Of a stretch of DNA of 64,000 bases, positions 1 to 8,675 are shown one piece after another. The notes below the pieces were generated by a model, which was not told the origin of the DNA, ran no database searches, and saw only the letters and a list, made by a program, of their open reading frames with translations. The DNA is taken from assembly GCA_963772555.1 (NCBI GenBank), contig CAVYXQ010000015.1, forward strand, positions 1 through 64,000, given 5' to 3'. A program made the translations under genes and the position numbers. Numbering within the stretch: position 1 is the first letter of the stretch; every line of letters starts with the position of its first letter. This DNA is from Roseiarcus sp963772555. Its GTDB lineage: Bacteria > Pseudomonadota > Alphaproteobacteria > Rhizobiales > Beijerinckiaceae.

Positions 1-1212
1 TTCGCCGCCGCCATCAGGTCGGCGAAGCGGCGGAAGAGGTAGTGGCTGTCGCGGGGGCCGGGCGAGGCTTCGGGGTGGTATTGCACCGAGAAGGCAGGGC
101 GGTCGGTCAGCGCGACGCCGCAGTTCGAGCCGTCGAACAGCGAGACATGCGTCTCTTTCGCGTTGGCCGGCAGCGTGTCGCGGTCGACGGCGAAGCCGTG
201 GTTCATCGACACGATCTCGACCTTGTCGGTGGTGAAGTCCTTGACCGGATGGTTGGCCCCGTGATGGCCCTGCGGCATCTTCAGCGTGCGCGCGCCGACG
301 GCAAGGCCGAGCAGCTGGTGGCCGAGGCAGATGCCGAAGAGCGGGATCTTGGTCTCGAGCAGCGCCTGGATCGTCGGCACGGCGTAGACGCCGGTCGCGG
401 CCGGATCGCCGGGGCCGTTCGACAGGAAGACGCCATCGGGTTTCAGCGCGAGAATCTCCTCAGGCGTCGCGGTCGCCGGCACGACGGTGACCGCGCAGCC
501 GCAGTCATTGAGCAGGCGCAGGATGTTGCGCTTGATGCCATAATCGACGGCGACGACGGCAAAGCGCGTCTCGCGCCGCCTGCCGTAGCCCGTCTCGAGC
601 GTCCAGCTGGTTTCGTCCCAGTCGTAGCGCTGCGTCGCGCCGACGGCCGGAACCAGGTCCATGCCGTCGATGCCCGGCCAGCGCGCCGCCTCGGCCTTCA
701 ATGCTTCGAGATCGAAGACGCCGTCCGGCGCATGGGCGATGACGGCGTTGGGCATGCCTTTCCGGCGGATCATCGTCGTCAGCGCGCGCGTATCGACGCC
801 CGTGAGCCCGATGATCCCGCGCGACCTGAGCCAGGCATCGAGCCGGCCCCTGGCGCGGAAGTTGGACGGTTCGGACAGGTCGGCGCGGAAGATCGCGCCG
901 ACGGCGGCCGACGACGGCGGCGTTGACGATTTCGATGTCCTCGTCGTTGACGCCGACGATGCCGACATGGGGAAAGGTGAAGGTGATGATCTGCGCGGCG
1001 TAGGACGGGTCGGTCAGGATCTCCTCGTAGCCGGTCATCGCCGTATTGAAGCAGACCTCGCCGACCGCCGAGCCGGTGGCGCCGACGCCGAAGCCCTCGA
1101 TGACCTCGCCGCTCGCCAGCACGAGCACGCCCGTCGCGACGCTGGGCCGCCAGCCGGAAAGCGCCCCGTCCGCCGCGGCATGGCCCCCATTTATGCTTGT
1201 TGCGCTCGACAT
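1..1212 (-). CDS. carA: Carbamoyl-phosphate synthase small subunit, 5' part, frameshifted and cut by window edge
   Basis: CarA is the glutaminase subunit that feeds ammonia to CarB for arginine and pyrimidine synthesis. The N-terminal domain reads well from ATG 1212 (GEVCFNTAMTGYEEILTDPS). Past the NDEDIEIVNAA stretch the frame is lost near 900-920. In the next frame it resumes as GAIFRADLSEPSNFRARGR and continues to the class I amidotransferase motif GICLGHQLLG and the end of the window. One extra C in a GGCCGCC run, or an imperfect 13-bp tandem duplication, explains the break. The glutaminase Cys is present, so the gene is probably intact in life. It is divergent from yqeY. The C-terminus lies outside the window. 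Confidence 0.9.
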
Positions 1213-1282
1213 GCGGCTGTGCTTAAGCGCCGCCGAACCCGCGCGTCAAGCGGTGAGTCCCACGAGTTTCTTGAGGAATCCC

Positions 1283-1750
1283 ATGGCCGATGCGGCGCCG
1301 TTGCGCGATCTCGTGAGCCTCCGGATGAAGGAGGCGATGAAGAGCGGCGACAAGACGCGCGTCGGCGCCTTGCGGCTGATCATGGCAGCCTTGAAGGAGC
1401 GCGAGATCGAGGCGCGCGGCGCCGGCAAGATCGTCAGCCGCGCCGACGAGCTGGCGCTTCTGACCAAGATGGTGAAGTCGCGGCAGGAGTCGGCGGCGAT
1501 CTACGCCGGGGCGGGCCGCGCCGAGCTCGCCGCGCAGGAGAACGCCGAGGTCGCGGTGATCAACGAGTTCCTGCCGAAGCAGATGAACGAAGCCGAAATG
1601 ACCGCCGCCGCGCAGGCCGCCATCGCCGCGACGGGGGCGATCAGCGTCAGGGACATGGGCAAGGTCGTCAATGCGCTGAAGGATGCCCATCCGGGCGAGA
1701 TGGACTTCGCCAGGGCGAGCGCCATCGTCAAGGGGCTGCTGGCGGGCTGA
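1283..1750 (+). CDS. yqeY: GatB/YqeY domain protein
   Basis: This 155-residue protein matches the YqeY family, which resembles the tail domain of GatB of the tRNA amidotransferase; its exact role is not established. The family pattern is clear: LRDLVSLRMKEAMKSGDK near the N-terminus, LRLIMAALKEREIEAR, then ENAEVAVINEFLPKQM and DMGKVVNALK. The ATG at 1283 is chosen because GAGGAA lies four bases upstream and the family starts here. An upstream in-frame extension runs into the carA promoter region and is not credible. carA and yqeY are commonly divergent neighbours in Alphaproteobacteria. Confidence 0.93.
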   Translation: MADAAPLRDLVSLRMKEAMKSGDKTRVGALRLIMAALKEREIEARGAGKIVSRADELALLTKMVKSRQESAAIYAGAGRAELAAQENAEVAVINEFLPKQMNEAEMTAAAQAAIAATGAISVRDMGKVVNALKDAHPGEMDFARASAIVKGLLAG

Positions 1751-1811
1751 GCGGCGTCGCGGCGGCGGCTTTGTCCATACTGACCCGCGTCGGACAAATT
1801 GGCGGCGTTCT

Positions 1812-1833
1812 CCTTCCCCCCTTTTGGGGAAGG
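1812..1833. repeat. Perfect inverted repeat downstream of yqeY
   Basis: CCTTCCCC (1812-1819) pairs with GGGGAAGG (1826-1833) around a six-base loop. It lies 60 bp after the yqeY stop and has no T tract, so it is either a weak terminator or a REP-like palindrome. The following 1840-1920 carries a GGTCGGGTCAAGCCGGGACC-type palindromic stretch of the kind dispersed in Hyphomicrobiales genomes. Confidence 0.5.
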
Positions 1834-1933
1834 CACGGATGGCGGGTCGCCCCAATCAGGCGAGTCTCTGGCCTCCGGAAGAAACGCGTGGATGGTCGGG
1901 TCAAGCCGGGACCCCCACGGCTGTGACGAGAAT

Positions 1934-2030
1934 ATGCATTATAATGCTCACAACGTGTAATCTGCCAGGCCATGATTGGCATAATGCTTCGTCAAAGCTT
2001 GACAAATCTGCATCATAGTGATGTTTGTCT
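1934..2030 (+). promoter_or_regulatory. AT-rich control region of boxB with 12-bp palindrome
   Basis: GCATTATAATGC at 1936-1947 is a perfect palindrome that contains TATAAT (1940-1945). A TTGACA follows at 1999-2004. Their order means they do not form one promoter. The palindrome may be an operator or a -10 element, and the TTGACA lacks a good -10 at 16-18 bp. The AT-rich composition in a GC-rich genome supports a control region. Box-type regulators recognise TGCA-containing sites, and TGCA occurs at 1935-1938 and 2009-2012, but assignment to such a regulator is a guess. Confidence 0.35.
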
Positions 2031-2072
2031 GGTCGCAGGCAGCGCGCGCGGCCCGACGCCCTGGGAGGACAC

Positions 2073-3563
2073 ATGAGCTCCACCGACACCGTCTCCGACG
2101 CCGCGGGCTCCATCGCCGGCGACCGTTTCGTCGAGATCAATTACGACGACGCGATTCCGAACAACGTCGCTCTCGCATCCGATCGGCAGCTTCAGCGGGC
2201 GCTCGAGGGCTGGCGGCCGAAATATCTCGACTGGTGGAACGACATGGGGCCGGAGGGCTTCCAGCAGTCGGAGGTTTACCTGCGCACCGCCGTCGGCGTC
2301 GATCCTTCCGGCTGGGCCAAGTTCGGCTACGTGAAAATGCCGACCTACCGCTGGGGCATCCTGCTCGCGCCGAAGGTCGAGGGGCGGACGATCCCCTGCG
2401 GCCGTCACAAGGGCGAGCCCGCCTGGCAGGAAGTGCCGGGCGAGTACCGTTCGACGCTGCGCCGGCTCCTCGTTGTGCAGGGCGACACCGAGCCCGCTTC
2501 GGTCGAGCAGCAGCGCTATCTCGGCGCGACCGCGCCGAGCCTCTACGACATGCGCAACCTCTTCCAGGTCAACGTCGAGGAGGGCCGCCACCTCTGGGCG
2601 ATCGTCTATCTCCTGGTGAAATATTTCGGCAAGGACGGGCGCGAGGAAGCCCAGGCGCTGCTCGAGCGCCGCAGCGGCCAGGTCGACAATCCGCGCATTC
2701 TCGGCGCCTTCAATGAGCAGACGCCGGACTGGCTGTCGTTCTTCATGTTCACCTTCTTCACCGACCGCGACGGCAAGATGCAACTCGCCGCGCTGGCCGA
2801 GAGCGGCTTCGATCCGCTGTCGCGCACCTGCCGGTTCATGCTGACCGAGGAAGCCCATCACATGTTCGTCGGCGAGACCGGCGTGCAGCGCACGATCGAG
2901 GCGACCTGCGCGGCGATGGTCAAGGCCGGGATCGAGGACCCGAACGAAATCGAGGCCGTGCGGGCGCTCGGCGTCGTCGATCTGCCGCTGCTGCAGCGCA
3001 AGGCGAACTTCCACATTTCCGTCACCCGCGACCTGTTCGGCAGCGAGATCTCGAGCAACGCGGCCGAAGCCTTCAGCGCCGGGATCAAGGGCCGCTTCAA
3101 CGAGGCCAACCTCAAGGACGATCACGTCCTGACCGACGCGACCTACGGGGTCATGCGCGTCGTCGACGGCAAGGTCGTCGTCGAGCCGGTTCCGGCGCTG
3201 CGCGCCATCAACAGCCGGCTGCTCGACGACTACATCGTCGACTGCCAGGGCGGCGTCGACCGCTGGAACAAGGTGGTCGAGAAGGCCGGCATCGCCTTCA
3301 AGTTCGTCCAGCCGCACAAGGGCTTCAACCGCAAGATCGGCGAGTTCGCCGGACACAGGATAAGCCCCGACGGCGAGGTCCTGACCGAGGCGCAATGGCA
3401 GGCGCGCTCCGGCGACTGGCTGCCGAACGACGCCGACATGAAATTCATCGATTCGCTGATGAAGCCCTGTCAGGAACGCGGCAAATACGCGAGCTGGATC
3501 GCCCCGCCGCGCGTCGGCATCAACAGTCAGCCGGGCGACTTCGAATATGTGAAGATCGTCTGA
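2073..3563 (+). CDS. boxB: Benzoyl-CoA 2,3-epoxidase, oxygenase subunit B
   Basis: BoxB is the diiron oxygenase that, with the reductase BoxA, epoxidises benzoyl-CoA in the aerobic CoA-dependent benzoate route. The 496-residue protein is full length. Diiron ligand motifs are visible: E140 (QGDTEPAS), E170/H173 (NVEEGRHLW), D231 (FFTDRDGK) and E260/H263 (LTEEAHHMFVGE). The tail APPRVGINSQPGDFEYV is characteristic. ATG 2073 is preferred over an upstream in-frame ATG because GGGAGGA lies at 2063-2069. No boxA, boxC, ligase or boxR lies in the window, so partners must be elsewhere or the enzyme acts in another context. Confidence 0.92.
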   Translation: MSSTDTVSDAAGSIAGDRFVEINYDDAIPNNVALASDRQLQRALEGWRPKYLDWWNDMGPEGFQQSEVYLRTAVGVDPSGWAKFGYVKMPTYRWGILLAPKVEGRTIPCGRHKGEPAWQEVPGEYRSTLRRLLVVQGDTEPASVEQQRYLGATAPSLYDMRNLFQVNVEEGRHLWAIVYLLVKYFGKDGREEAQALLERRSGQVDNPRILGAFNEQTPDWLSFFMFTFFTDRDGKMQLAALAESGFDPLSRTCRFMLTEEAHHMFVGETGVQRTIEATCAAMVKAGIEDPNEIEAVRALGVVDLPLLQRKANFHISVTRDLFGSEISSNAAEAFSAGIKGRFNEANLKDDHVLTDATYGVMRVVDGKVVVEPVPALRAINSRLLDDYIVDCQGGVDRWNKVVEKAGIAFKFVQPHKGFNRKIGEFAGHRISPDGEVLTEAQWQARSGDWLPNDADMKFIDSLMKPCQERGKYASWIAPPRVGINSQPGDFEYVKIV

Positions 3564-3567
3564 CGGC

Positions 3568-4368
3568 TTAAAGCCTGGCGATATTTCCGCGCCGTTCGAG
3601 CTCCTCGATGACCCGGTCGGCCAGCGTCTCGGCGCTCTCAAGCGCCGAGTTGAGAACGAGCTCGGGCGCCTCGGGGGTTTCGTAGGCCTGATCGATGCCG
3701 GTGAAATTCTTGATCTCGCCGGCGAGCGCGCGCTTGTAGAGGCCCTTGGGGTCGCGGGCGATGACCGCTTCGAGCGTCGCCTCGACGTAGATCTCGATGA
3801 ACTCGCCCTCCGCCGCCATATCGCGCACGAGCCGCCGCTCCGCCCGGAAGGGCGAAATGAACGAGCAGAGCACGATCAGGCCGACGTCGGTCATCAGTTT
3901 CGCCACTTCGCCGATCCGGCGGATGTTCTCGACGCGGTCGGCGGCCGTAAATCCGAGGTCCTTGTTGAGGCCGTGGCGCACATTGTCGCCGTCGAGCAGC
4001 GCGGTATGCGCGCCGTGCGCATTGAGCTTCGTCTCGACGATGTTGGCGATCGTCGACTTGCCCGCGCCCGAGAGGCCGGTGAACCACAGGATCGCCGGCT
4101 TCTGCCGCTTCTGCGCCGCATGCGCCTCGCGCGTCACCGTCATGCCGTGCCGGTGCACATTGGTCGCGCGCCTCAGCCCATGCGAGATCATGCCCGCCGC
4201 CGCGGTCTCGTTGGTCTGCCGGTCGATTAGGATGAAGGCGCCTGTCTGGCGGTTGTCGGCATAGGCGTCGAAGGCGACCGGCAGGCTGAGCGCCAGATTG
4301 CAGAAGCCGACTTCATTGAGGGCCAGAACTCTTCGCCGCGAGCTTGTCGAAATTGTTGACGTCGACAC
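3568..4368 (-). CDS. cysC: CysC (APS kinase) half of a frameshifted CysNC fusion
   Basis: This frame carries the end of the CysN beta-barrel (LALNEVGFCNLALSLPVAFD to about residue 70) and then the adenylylsulfate kinase domain with P-loop GLSGAGKST and DGDNVRHGLN, which phosphorylates APS to PAPS. It is not an independent gene: the first dozen residues are out-of-frame noise. At 4326-4331 the reverse strand reads AAG-AGTT-CTG where AAG-xxx-CTG is expected, one base too many. Removing one base joins it to the upstream CysN frame and gives a 623-residue CysNC, the usual size. The break is probably a sequence error. Confidence 0.88.
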   Translation of the reverse strand: MSTSTISTSSRRRVLALNEVGFCNLALSLPVAFDAYADNRQTGAFILIDRQTNETAAAGMISHGLRRATNVHRHGMTVTREAHAAQKRQKPAILWFTGLSGAGKSTIANIVETKLNAHGAHTALLDGDNVRHGLNKDLGFTAADRVENIRRIGEVAKLMTDVGLIVLCSFISPFRAERRLVRDMAAEGEFIEIYVEATLEAVIARDPKGLYKRALAGEIKNFTGIDQAYETPEAPELVLNSALESAETLADRVIEELERRGNIARL

Positions 4369-5440
4369 GATGCTTGAGCTCGCTGATGGAGGCCGGCGTC
4401 GTGCGCGCGCCGATCTTCATCAGATACGACCGCCCCGGCAGCATCGGTTCGGCGCTCATCCATAGGACGTGCGCGGTGAACTGATCGGCGACCTCCGGCC
4501 GGCTCGCCGGATGCGACAGGACGTCGCCGCGCGCGATATCGATCTCCGAGGCGAGCCCCAGCGTCACCGCGTCGCCCGCTTCGGCGCTGTCGACCTCCTG
4601 ATCGGCGACGAAGATGCGCGCGATCTTGCTTTGCCGGCCGGAGCCGGCGACGACGATCGGCTGGCCTCGCGCGATGCGTCCGCCGGCGATCGTGCCCGAG
4701 AAGCCGCGAAAGTCGAGGTGCGGACGGTTGATCCATTGCACCGGGAGGCGGAACGGCGCATCGCGGCGGTCCTCCTCGACCTCGATGCGCTCGAGATGAT
4801 CGAGCAGATGAGTCCCCTGATACCAGGGCGTGCGCCTGCTCGTCGATGATACGTTGTCGCCGAAGCGGGCCGAGATCGGGATGGCGATCAGCGAGGCGAA
4901 GCCGAGCGGCTCGGCGAATTTGCGGTAGGCGATGACGATGTCGCGAAAGGTCTTCTCGTCGTAGCCGACGAGATCGATCTTGTTGACCGCGAGCACGACA
5001 TGCTTGACGCCGAGCAGCGACACGATGATCGAATGGCGATGCGTCTGGGTCAACAGGCCCTTGCGCGCATCGACCAGCACGATGGCGAGGTCGGCGTTGG
5101 ACGCTCCGGTCGCCATGTTGCGGGTATATTGCTCGTGACCCGGCGTGTCGGCGACGATGAACGAGCGGGCCTGAGTGGCGAAATAGCGATAGGCGACGTC
5201 GATGGTGATGCCCTGTTCGCGCTCGGCCTCGAGACCGTCGACCAGAAGGGCGAAGTCGATGGCGTCCTCGGTCGTGCCGAACTTCTTCAAATCGCGCTCG
5301 AGCGCGCTCAGCTGATCGTCGAAGATCAGCTTCTTTTCGTAGAGCAGCCGCCCGATCAGCGTCGACTTTCCGTCGTCGACCGAGCCGCAGGTCAAGAGGC
5401 GCAGCGTCGGCAGCGCGGCGGCCGGCAAGGTCGCGCCCAT
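4313..5440 (-). CDS. cysN: CysN (sulfate adenylyltransferase GTPase subunit) half of the CysNC fusion
   Basis: CysN is the regulatory GTPase that drives ATP sulfurylase CysD. GTPase motifs are intact: GSVDDGKSTLIGRL near residue 20, DTPGHEQYTRNM, and NKID, followed by domain II (WINRPHLDFRGFSGTIAGG) and the start of domain III. The frame ends at DKLAAK plus a few stray residues, where the normal protein continues into the CysC frame. The start codon overlaps the cysD stop as TGATG (5438-5442), indicating translational coupling. With the downstream frame restored this is the bifunctional CysN/CysC enzyme of assimilatory sulfate activation. Confidence 0.92.
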   Translation of the reverse strand: MGATLPAAALPTLRLLTCGSVDDGKSTLIGRLLYEKKLIFDDQLSALERDLKKFGTTEDAIDFALLVDGLEAEREQGITIDVAYRYFATQARSFIVADTPGHEQYTRNMATGASNADLAIVLVDARKGLLTQTHRHSIIVSLLGVKHVVLAVNKIDLVGYDEKTFRDIVIAYRKFAEPLGFASLIAIPISARFGDNVSSTSRRTPWYQGTHLLDHLERIEVEEDRRDAPFRLPVQWINRPHLDFRGFSGTIAGGRIARGQPIVVAGSGRQSKIARIFVADQEVDSAEAGDAVTLGLASEIDIARGDVLSHPASRPEVADQFTAHVLWMSAEPMLPGRSYLMKIGARTTPASISELKHRVDVNNFDKLAAKSSGPQ

Positions 5441-6348
5441 CAGAAATAGCCCTCGCGTTTCTTCTTTTCCATCGAGGCGCTTTCGTCGGTGTCGATGAGC
5501 CGCCCCTGGCGCTCCGAGGTGGTCGCCGCGCGCATCTCGGCGATGATGTCGTCGAGCGTCTCGGCCTCCAACTCGATCGCCCCGGTCAGCGGATAGCAGC
5601 CGAGCGTGCGGAAGCGCACCTTGAGCATGCGCGGCGTCTCGCCGGGGTTGAGCGGCAGTCGATCGTCATCGACCATGATGAGGGCGCCCGAACGTTCGAC
5701 CACCGGGCGCGGCTTGGAAAAGTAGAGCGGCACGACGGGAATGCTTTCGGCCTTGATGTATTCCCACACATCGAGCTCCGTCCAGTTCGACAGCGGAAAG
5801 ACGCGCATCGACTCGCCCTCGCGCAGCCGCGTATTGAACAGGCGCCACAGTTCCGGGCGCTGGTTGCGCGGATCCCAGGCATGTGCCGCCGAGCGATGCG
5901 AGAAGATCCGCTCTTTCGCCCGGCTCTTTTCCTCGTCCCGACGCGCGCCGCCGAACGCGGCGTCGTAGCGCCCGGCGTCGAGCGCCTGGCGAAGCGCCTC
6001 GGTCTTCATCACCTGGGTGTGAACCTGCGACCCCGAGGCGACCGGGGAGACGCCGCGGCGGACGCCGTCCTGATTGACGTGAGCGATCAGCTTCAAGCCC
6101 AACCGCCGCGCCGTCTCGTCGCGAAAAGCGATCATCTCGCGAAACTTCCAGGTCGTGTCGACGTGCAGAAGCGGAAACGGCGGCTTGGCTGGATGAAAGG
6201 CCTTGAGCGCCACGTGCAGCATGACGCTCGAATCTTTGCCGATCGAATAAAGCATCACCGGATTGCGCATTTCCGCGACAACCTCACGCATGATGAAAAT
6301 TGATTCGGCTTCGAGGCGCTTGAGGTGGGCGGGCAGCGAGCTTGTCAT
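5440..6348 (-). CDS. cysD: Sulfate adenylyltransferase subunit 2
   Basis: CysD catalyses APS formation from sulfate and ATP. The 302-residue protein has the PP-loop motif YSIGKDSSVMLHVALKAF, the LLHVDTTWKF strand, GGARRDEEKSRAKERIFSHR and the terminal EKKKREGYF typical of the family. ATG 6348 gives the normal N-terminus (SSLPAHLKRLEAESIFI). A longer in-frame extension upstream is low-complexity and is rejected. It heads a cysD-cysNC operon. The 68 bp between it and the upstream acetyltransferase gene, on the same strand, must hold any cys promoter; no riboswitch was recognised. Confidence 0.95.
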   Translation of the reverse strand: MTSSLPAHLKRLEAESIFIMREVVAEMRNPVMLYSIGKDSSVMLHVALKAFHPAKPPFPLLHVDTTWKFREMIAFRDETARRLGLKLIAHVNQDGVRRGVSPVASGSQVHTQVMKTEALRQALDAGRYDAAFGGARRDEEKSRAKERIFSHRSAAHAWDPRNQRPELWRLFNTRLREGESMRVFPLSNWTELDVWEYIKAESIPVVPLYFSKPRPVVERSGALIMVDDDRLPLNPGETPRMLKVRFRTLGCYPLTGAIELEAETLDDIIAEMRAATTSERQGRLIDTDESASMEKKKREGYF

Positions 6349-6416
6349 GCATAGGTCCGGCGAGAGGCGGGCTCTTAAGCGGCTTTCCGCCCCAGCGTCA
6401 ACTTTTCGATGCGCAT

Positions 6417-6944
6417 TCAGAAGCGACGGCGGGCCTGCGGCGCGCCGCGCGCGGGCGAAATGGAATGTTGAGACTGCGGAACGAGACTCTTCTCGAGCCG
6501 CAAGGCGGTCGCGCCGTCGGCGTAATAATCCTCGTGTTCGCCGAACTGCCGAAAACCCCATTTCTCATAGAGGGCGATAGCGGGCGCATTGTCGTAGCGC
6601 ACCTCGAGGGTCAGCGCCGTCCGGCCGCGGAGGCGGGCGTAGGCCTCGCAGGCGCGCAGGAGCGCCAGGCCGACGCCGCGTCGGGCAAAGCGAGAAGAAA
6701 CCGCAATCGAGTAGATCCTGACCGATCCCAAGCCCTTGCGCAGCGAGACCAGCGCGTAGCCCGCCACTTCGCCGTCGATGGCCGCCGCGATCACCGGTCG
6801 ATGCGGCGCGCGCAAAAAGTAGCGCAGCGAGCGGCGCGACAGCTGATCGTCGGGAAAGGCGTCGTGCTCGAGCTTGGCGATCGCGTCAAGATCGTCGAAA
6901 GCCGCCTCGCGAACGACAAGGCGGTCGTGGCGCCATCTGTCCAT
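6417..6944 (-). CDS. GNAT acetyltransferase, RimI-like
   Basis: A single GNAT domain of about 175 residues. The acetyl-CoA loop reads SSRFARRGVGLALLRACE and the C-terminal part is LEVRYDNAPAIALYEKWGF with EHEDYYADGATALRLEK. This closely follows the RimI layout (N-alpha-acetyltransferase acting on ribosomal protein or nascent peptides). The substrate cannot be told from sequence. ATG 6944 is chosen; a TTG seven codons upstream is an alternative. It is upstream of and co-directional with cysD with a 68-bp gap, so co-transcription is possible but no functional link is evident. Confidence 0.8.
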   Translation of the reverse strand: MDRWRHDRLVVREAAFDDLDAIAKLEHDAFPDDQLSRRSLRYFLRAPHRPVIAAAIDGEVAGYALVSLRKGLGSVRIYSIAVSSRFARRGVGLALLRACEAYARLRGRTALTLEVRYDNAPAIALYEKWGFRQFGEHEDYYADGATALRLEKSLVPQSQHSISPARGAPQARRRF

Positions 6945-7166
6945 GTCGGAAGTTGTCCGCTCCAAGTCAAAGCGTCGTCAACGAAGCGCGATGTTACGTT
7001 CGCGGGGCTCGGCGAGTCCATCCCAGGACCTTCATTTTCGCAAGCCGGCCCGGCGCGTCGACGGGGGTCATGACGACGCCTCCTTTGTGAAGTGACCTGG
7101 CCCCGTCTAGAATGCGTAATGGCAAGTGGTCTCCGCTCATGGCGAATGGCGAGAAGGAACGATCAA

Positions 7167-7796
7167 ATGGCGCTCAAACTGGAAAGCAGCGACGCCGAGG
7201 CATCTACCGGCCGGGCGAAGCCGGTCAGCGACGGCGAAGCGGAGCGGGCCTTTCGCACCATCCTCGAATGGATCGGCGAGAACCCGGACCGCGACGGCCT
7301 GCGCGAGACGCCGGACCGTCTGGTGCGTTCGTTTCGCGAGTATTTCTGCGGCTACGACGAGGATCCGGCGCAGGTGCTGCGCAAGACCTTTTCCGAGGTC
7401 GACGGCTATGACGAGATGATCGTCCTGCGCGGGGTCACCTTCGAGAGTCATTGCGAGCATCACATCGCCCCGATCATCGGCCGGGTCTGGGTCGGCTACA
7501 TCCCCGACCGCCGGGTCGTGGGCATTTCGAAGCTCGCCCGGGTGGTCGAGATTTTCTCCAAGCGGCTGCAGATCCAGGAGCGGCTGACGGCCCAGATCGC
7601 CAACACCATCGACGACGTGCTGAAGCCCGCCGGCGTCGCCGTGGTCGTCAAGGCGGCGCACCATTGCATGATCAGCCGCGGCGTCCACAAGCGCGGCTCG
7701 GACCTCGTCACCAGCCGCATGCTCGGCGTCTTCCGCGATCAGCCGGCGACCCGGGCCGAGTTCCTGTCGCTCGTCAACGCGGACACGACGGAGTAG
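7167..7796 (+). CDS. folE: GTP cyclohydrolase I
   Basis: FolE converts GTP to dihydroneopterin triphosphate, the first step of folate synthesis. The 210-residue protein has zinc ligand motifs SHCEHHIAP (C96, H99) and HHCMISRGV (C167), the EIFSKRLQIQERLT helix and the ERAFRTILEWIGENPDRDGL N-terminal helix. ATG 7167 is chosen over in-frame upstream starts because AAGGA lies at 7154-7158 and the family begins here. It is convergent with the ABC permease gene, 33 bp away. Confidence 0.96.
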   Translation: MALKLESSDAEASTGRAKPVSDGEAERAFRTILEWIGENPDRDGLRETPDRLVRSFREYFCGYDEDPAQVLRKTFSEVDGYDEMIVLRGVTFESHCEHHIAPIIGRVWVGYIPDRRVVGISKLARVVEIFSKRLQIQERLTAQIANTIDDVLKPAGVAVVVKAAHHCMISRGVHKRGSDLVTSRMLGVFRDQPATRAEFLSLVNADTTE

Positions 7797-7829
7797 GGAC
7801 AAGCCCCCGCGATTCGGAGGGCCGGCCCG

Positions 7830-8675
7830 TCAACCCTTGACCGCGCCGGTCGTGAGCCCTTCCATCAGATAGCGCTGCAGGTAGACAAAGAAGATCGCCA
7901 CCGGGACGACCGCCAGGACGGAGGCCGCCATCAGCGCGCCCCAGTCGGTCAGATGCGGTCCCTTGAACACCATGATGCCGGGCGTCAACGTCCGGCGCGA
8001 GTCGTCGTTGATCAAGACGTAGCCGAACAGGAACTCGTTCCAGGCGGTGACGAAGCAGAAGAGCGCCGTCGCCAGAATGCCGGGCGCGGCGAGCGGCAGC
8101 AGGATACGAACGATGAACCCGAATCGCGAACAGCCGTCCATTTCGGCCGCGTCCTCGAGCTCGCGCGGAACGGCGTCGAAGAAGCCCTTCAGCATGAAGC
8201 AACAGAGCGGGATCGAGAACGTGCAATAGACGATGATGAGCGCCCGATAGGTCGACAGGAGATCGAACTGCCGCATCAGAATATAGATCGGCGCGAGAAG
8301 CAGGACGCCCGGGATCATCTGCGACAGCAGGAGGGCCCCGCCGACCGTGCGCGCAATCGGCTCGCGCGGGAAGCGGCTCAGCGCGTAGCCGCAGAAGATC
8401 GAGACCATGAGCGACAGCAGCGTCGCGCCGCTGGCGACGATGACGCTGTTGCGGAAGTAGATAAGGAAATTTCCGTCCGTCAGCACGTGGTTGAAGTTCA
8501 CCAGCGTCGGATGGACGATCCAGAAGGTCGGATTGAGGCTGCGCACCTCGTCCGGCGGCTTCAGCGACGTGTCGAGCATCCAGAGAAACGGAAAGAGGCA
8601 GAAGACGGCGAACAGCGCCAGCGTGGCGTAGGTCGCGCCGGCTCGCGCCTGCCGCTCGAAGCCGCTCGTCACCAT
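7830..8675 (-). CDS. Carbohydrate ABC transporter permease (MalG type)
   Basis: A 281-residue inner-membrane permease with about six transmembrane segments. The EAA loop that docks the ATPase is visible (ELEDAAEMDGCSRFGFIVRI). The domain order and GLTTGAVKG end match the MalG/UgpE family. Its ATG (8673-8675) overlaps the stop of the upstream permease in TGATG, so the two are translationally coupled. It works with the partner permease and the solute-binding protein encoded upstream. No ABC ATPase gene lies in this locus, so an MsmK/UgpC-type ATPase must be shared from elsewhere. Confidence 0.92.
   Translation of the reverse strand: MVTSGFERQARAGATYATLALFAVFCLFPFLWMLDTSLKPPDEVRSLNPTFWIVHPTLVNFNHVLTDGNFLIYFRNSVIVASGATLLSLMVSIFCGYALSRFPREPIARTVGGALLLSQMIPGVLLLAPIYILMRQFDLLSTYRALIIVYCTFSIPLCCFMLKGFFDAVPRELEDAAEMDGCSRFGFIVRILLPLAAPGILATALFCFVTAWNEFLFGYVLINDDSRRTLTPGIMVFKGPHLTDWGALMAASVLAVVPVAIFFVYLQRYLMEGLTTGAVKG

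Noticed and set aside
2013..3641. Minus-strand open frame opposite boxB
   Set aside because: Shadow of a well-supported boxB; composition is low-complexity.
4313..4368. Programmed ribosomal frameshift joining CysN and CysC
   Set aside because: No slippery heptamer or downstream structure is evident, and the fused enzyme is normally in one frame. The shared GAGTTC context with two other breaks favours sequence error.
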